NCBI RefSeq assembly: GCF_000758885.1
Contig: NZ_JRNB01000119.1
Span: forward strand, 1-64,000
DNA: 64,000 nt
Direction of reading: 5' to 3'
From: Peptostreptococcus sp. MV1
GTDB lineage: Bacteria; Bacillota; Clostridia; Peptostreptococcales; Peptostreptococcaceae
The notes under the pieces were generated by a model that was not told where the DNA came from, made no database searches, and saw nothing but the letters and a program-made list of their open reading frames with translations. Within the stretch, counting starts at the first letter, position 1. Each line of letters opens with the position of its first letter. The translations under genes were made by a program, and so were the position numbers. This document shows positions 61,257 through 64,000 of the stretch, one piece after another.

Positions 61257-62717
61257 ATGAAAAATATGACTAAGAAATTTGCAACTGTTATGGTAGCAGC
61301 AACTGCTGTTACAGCTGTAGCACCAACTATGGTAAACGCTGAAGAGGCTATTGAATATAAGGTTCCAATTAAGATGAAGCATGCCCACGAAGACAAGGAC
61401 TCTATGGGTAATGCAGCCTTAGACCATGTTGCTAAGGTAGTTGAGAAGGATGGAAAGGCAGAAATATATATCAATATGAAGGGTCTTTCATTTATGGGTT
61501 TATTTGGTCACCTTTGGGGAATGAATGTATACGAAGCAGGACTTGGAACAGCCAAGTCACCTGTTAGTGTAGAAAAGACTTTCAATGATAAGGACCTAGA
61601 AGGTAAGACAAGAGAGTTCCCTCAGACTCTAAAGATTGTAAGAAACAAGACAAAAGAAGACAAGGTATATATAAATGTTGAAGTTGACGCTATGGATGCT
61701 ATTGCTAGTGGTGGAGCTAGTACATATGCCAAGACTATAAAGGGTAAGGGTGCCCAGGATGCTATCTTAATGCTTGACTATTCTAAGGCAGAAAAGGTAA
61801 CACCGGATCCTAAGCCTGATGAAAATAAAGACAACAAAAAGAGAGATAGAATAGCAGGTATAAGCAGGTATGCTACAGCAGCCAAGATTAGTTCAACTAA
61901 CTATAACAAGGCTGATTCAGTAATCCTAGCAAATGCCTACAAGGATGCAGATGCCCTAGCAGCAGCTCCTCTAGCAGCTAGTATGTCAGCTCCTATACTA
62001 TTAACTAAGGGAGATGCTATTCCAGCTGAAACTATGGCTGAAATAACTAGACTAGGTGCCAAGAAGGTATACATAGCTGGTGGAGAAGGTTCTGTAAGTG
62101 CTGCAGTAGCTGACCAGCTAAAGAAGGCAGGTATAGAAGTAGTAAGACTAAGTGGTGACAACAAGTACCAGACCGCTATTAAGATAGCGGACCTAGTAAG
62201 AGCTAGTGGCAACAAGGAAGAAGCTATACTTGTAAATGGAACTAAGACAGCAGATGCCCTATCAGTATCAGCATTTGCAACTAAGATTAAGGCTCCAGTT
62301 CTACTAACTGGTGCAGCTAGCCTAAACAAGGATGTAGACGCATCTCTTAAGGCTTGGAACTTGAAGAAGTTGACAGTTGTTGGTGGAGTGAACAGTGTAT
62401 CTAAGGCTGTAGAAGACGCTGCTAAGGCTGAATCTAAGGTTAGAATCAGTGGTGATAACAAGTACGCAACTTCTGTAGCAATAGCCAAGCATGCATATGC
62501 TAATCCTAAGTCTGTAATGGTTGCTAATGGTGTTAAGACAGCAGATGCCCTAGCAGCAGGTGCAGTAACAGCTAAGACTATGAGTCCAGTTGTTCTAGTT
62601 AATGGCAAGACTGTAGCTCCAGAATTGAAGCCATACCTAGCTGGCACAGAAAAGATATCTGTAGTAGGTGGAGTAGATTCTATATCAGATGCTTTGATGA
62701 ACTTACTAGGCAAGTAG
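61257..62717 (+). CDS. NEAT-domain protein with three CWB2 cell-wall anchor repeats
   Basis: The 486-residue secreted protein has a signal peptide cleaved after VNA (about 28), a NEAT domain (about 32-175: KDSMGNAALDHVAKVVEKDGKAEIYIN), and three cell-wall-binding-2 repeats (about 200-486). The repeats start RIAGISRYATAAKI, VVRLSGDNKYQTAIKI and KVRISGDNKYATSVAI, with the VYIAGGEGSVSAAVADQL-type ends. CWB2 repeats hold S-layer-type proteins to the wall polymer, so this is a wall-bound heme collector. In the last NEAT strand, VEVDAM has Met146 and no YxxxY. It is its own transcription unit with TTGGAGGTAAAC. Codon use suggests high expression. Confidence 0.92.
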   Translation: MKNMTKKFATVMVAATAVTAVAPTMVNAEEAIEYKVPIKMKHAHEDKDSMGNAALDHVAKVVEKDGKAEIYINMKGLSFMGLFGHLWGMNVYEAGLGTAKSPVSVEKTFNDKDLEGKTREFPQTLKIVRNKTKEDKVYINVEVDAMDAIASGGASTYAKTIKGKGAQDAILMLDYSKAEKVTPDPKPDENKDNKKRDRIAGISRYATAAKISSTNYNKADSVILANAYKDADALAAAPLAASMSAPILLTKGDAIPAETMAEITRLGAKKVYIAGGEGSVSAAVADQLKKAGIEVVRLSGDNKYQTAIKIADLVRASGNKEEAILVNGTKTADALSVSAFATKIKAPVLLTGAASLNKDVDASLKAWNLKKLTVVGGVNSVSKAVEDAAKAESKVRISGDNKYATSVAIAKHAYANPKSVMVANGVKTADALAAGAVTAKTMSPVVLVNGKTVAPELKPYLAGTEKISVVGGVDSISDALMNLLGK

Positions 62718-62833
62718 ACTATAGATAAAGGAAAATTTTGATAAGGCTATTTGTTGAGCAGGTTTCATCTGAATTTGAACTGGAATTTTGTACGAATATA
62801 ACAAACATATTGAATTACATTAATTAGATAATA

Positions 62834-62898
62834 TATAACGCCAAGATGAGAATCATTTTTCTGTATGGAATAGATTTTCACTTGGCGTTATATTTTTT
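62834..62898 (+). terminator. Terminator after the NEAT-CWB2 gene
   Basis: TATAACGCCAAG pairs perfectly with CTTGGCGTTATA, followed by TTTTTTA. The stem is separated by a 35-base loop. It faces the end of htpG on the other strand. Confidence 0.83.
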
Positions 62899-62943
62899 AT
62901 TACAAGTACCTACAAAAAGGAAAGATTATTATTTTTGGCGATA

Positions 62944-64000
62944 TTACTTTTCTATTATCATAGCCATCAGCTTGTTTGTCCTATCGACATATTCATTTAG
63001 CTGGTCTGGCTTTAATTCCTTGTTGGCCAACATAGCTAGGTCAGCTACCTGCTGGCACATAAGACCCACAAGGTCCTTCTTATCAGGGTCCTCTGACAAT
63101 TGGACGAGTCTGTGTATAATAGGTGAAGTTCTGTTTAGGAGTAGGCTTTGTTCTTCTTCAAAGCTGACTCCTCCTAGTCCCATGGCTTCAAATTGGTCCT
63201 TCATATGAGCCATACGGATACTCTGTTCATCGACCACTACCATGGCAGATAGGTTGGAATCCTTGAAGCTTTCAACCTTGTAAGAGGCTAGTTTTTCACC
63301 CAATACATCCTTAAATAGGTTGGATATTTTTTCGTCATTTTCCTTGTCCTTGTCATGAGTATCGGAGTCTAGAACCTTGGATATATCTGAGTCGATTCTA
63401 GCAAATTTAAGTATTTCTTTTTGGTTCTCTGGATTCTTGTCCATATTTTCTACATATTCTATCAGTCCCATAAATGGTGTATCTAGGCTATTGTCAAGTA
63501 TAAGGGCATCTAGGCCGTTGTCCTTGAACTGCTTGATATACTGGGCTTGCTGGTTCTCGTCAGTAACGTAGTAGACAACCTTGTCTTCCTGGTCCTTCCT
63601 AGCTGTTAGGTATTCATCTAGGCTAATATGCTTGTCGTAAATAGTCTTGTAGAGGATTACATCCTTTATCCTATCATAGAACTTATCATCCTTTAGGCAA
63701 CCAAATTTTATAAATACCTGTATATCGTCCCAGAATTTTTCGTAGTTGTCCCTTTCAGTCTTGTGAAGGGATTTTAACTTGTCGGCAACCTTCTTGACAA
63801 TATGCTTTGAAATTTTACTTACGTCCCTATCATTTTGTAGGAAGCTCCTTGAAACGTTTAGAGGTAGATCAGGACAGTCGATTACTCCCTTTAATAGAAG
63901 GAGGAATTCTGGTATCACTTCCTTGATATTATCTGCAACAAAGACCTGGTTGTTGTATAGCTTTACCTGTCCTTCAACTAGTTCAAATTCATTTTTTAGT
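62944..64000 (-). CDS. htpG: Chaperone HtpG (Hsp90), C-terminal part
   Basis: The gene continues past the window edge; 352 codons of the C-terminal portion are visible, reading from QVKLYNNQVFVADNIKEVIPEFLLLL onward (open frame from 63999). The middle-domain segment DCPDLPLNVSRSFLQNDRDVSKI and the C-terminal dimer region ALDALILDNS-type and MEAMGLGG-like stretches fit HtpG. The family is about 620-640 residues, so about 270 residues lie outside. HtpG is an ATP-dependent chaperone; its ATP-binding N-domain is not in view. Confidence 0.93.
   Translation of the reverse strand, partial: LKNEFELVEGQVKLYNNQVFVADNIKEVIPEFLLLLKGVIDCPDLPLNVSRSFLQNDRDVSKISKHIVKKVADKLKSLHKTERDNYEKFWDDIQVFIKFGCLKDDKFYDRIKDVILYKTIYDKHISLDEYLTARKDQEDKVVYYVTDENQQAQYIKQFKDNGLDALILDNSLDTPFMGLIEYVENMDKNPENQKEILKFARIDSDISKVLDSDTHDKDKENDEKISNLFKDVLGEKLASYKVESFKDSNLSAMVVVDEQSIRMAHMKDQFEAMGLGGVSFEEEQSLLLNRTSPIIHRLVQLSEDPDKKDLVGLMCQQVADLAMLANKELKPDQLNEYVDRTNKLMAMIIEK

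Noticed and set aside
61937-62713. Minus-strand frame of 258 codons opposite the CWB2 repeats
   Set aside because: It mirrors the Ala-rich repeats of the real gene and has no ribosome-binding site.

Overview
The window is AT-rich DNA with many AGG/AGA arginine and ATA isoleucine codons and strong GGAGG ribosome-binding sites. Gene content points to a low-GC anaerobic Firmicute. Cell-wall-binding-2 (CWB2) repeats, NEAT-domain heme proteins, a flavodiiron protein, and siroheme genes with no protoheme branch in the window fit the Peptostreptococcaceae, possibly Peptostreptococcus. This placement is inferred from gene content, not from a search. No rRNA, tRNA or CRISPR array was recognised.

Region 1 (1-9.9 kb) is a type I restriction-modification island: an orphan half-HsdS, hsdR, a Fic protein, hsdS, hsdM, a silent hsdS cassette, a tyrosine recombinase on the opposite strand, and a second silent cassette in inverted orientation. 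Short repeats at both ends of each target-recognition domain show that the specificity gene can be reshuffled. Region 2 (10-16.6 kb) has a hotdog thioesterase, dCTP deaminase, biotin synthase and a siroheme/uroporphyrinogen cluster (hemC, cobA-hemD fusion, hemB, precorrin-2 dehydrogenase). Region 3 (16.6-23.5 kb) is housekeeping: PcrA helicase, M18 aminopeptidase, cyclophilin, Mn-pyrophosphatase and an unusual fusion of QueH to 5-formyltetrahydrofolate cyclo-ligase.

Region 4 (23.6-34.5 kb) has an ABC exporter pair and then a three-gene operon of unknown function: a cytoplasmic DUF1858/solute-binding-like protein, a HypB/CobW-like GTPase and a soluble ABC ATPase with no permease. It is the best candidate here for an undescribed system. 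After it come a methyltransferase, a hydrolase, an acetyltransferase and an SsuA/NMT1-type ABC importer. Region 5 (34.7-53.3 kb) is metabolic: flavodiiron protein, dUTPase, nadABC, a LexA-controlled Y-family polymerase, gnd-zwf, thioredoxin reductase, a PepSY lipoprotein, trkA-trkH, purA-purB and an omega-amidase-like hydrolase.

Region 6 (53.4-62.7 kb) holds a DUF975 membrane protein and an Isd-like heme-acquisition locus: DUF454 protein, a two-NEAT membrane protein, a one-NEAT membrane protein, an IsdE-like lipoprotein, a FecCD permease, an ATPase, and a NEAT protein carrying three CWB2 repeats. It starts after a 60-bp tandem duplication that carries a Fur-like box in each copy. A further Fur-like site precedes the NEAT-CWB2 gene. 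The window ends inside htpG. Together the genes suggest an anaerobe that makes uroporphyrinogen III for siroheme or corrinoids and scavenges heme from a host.
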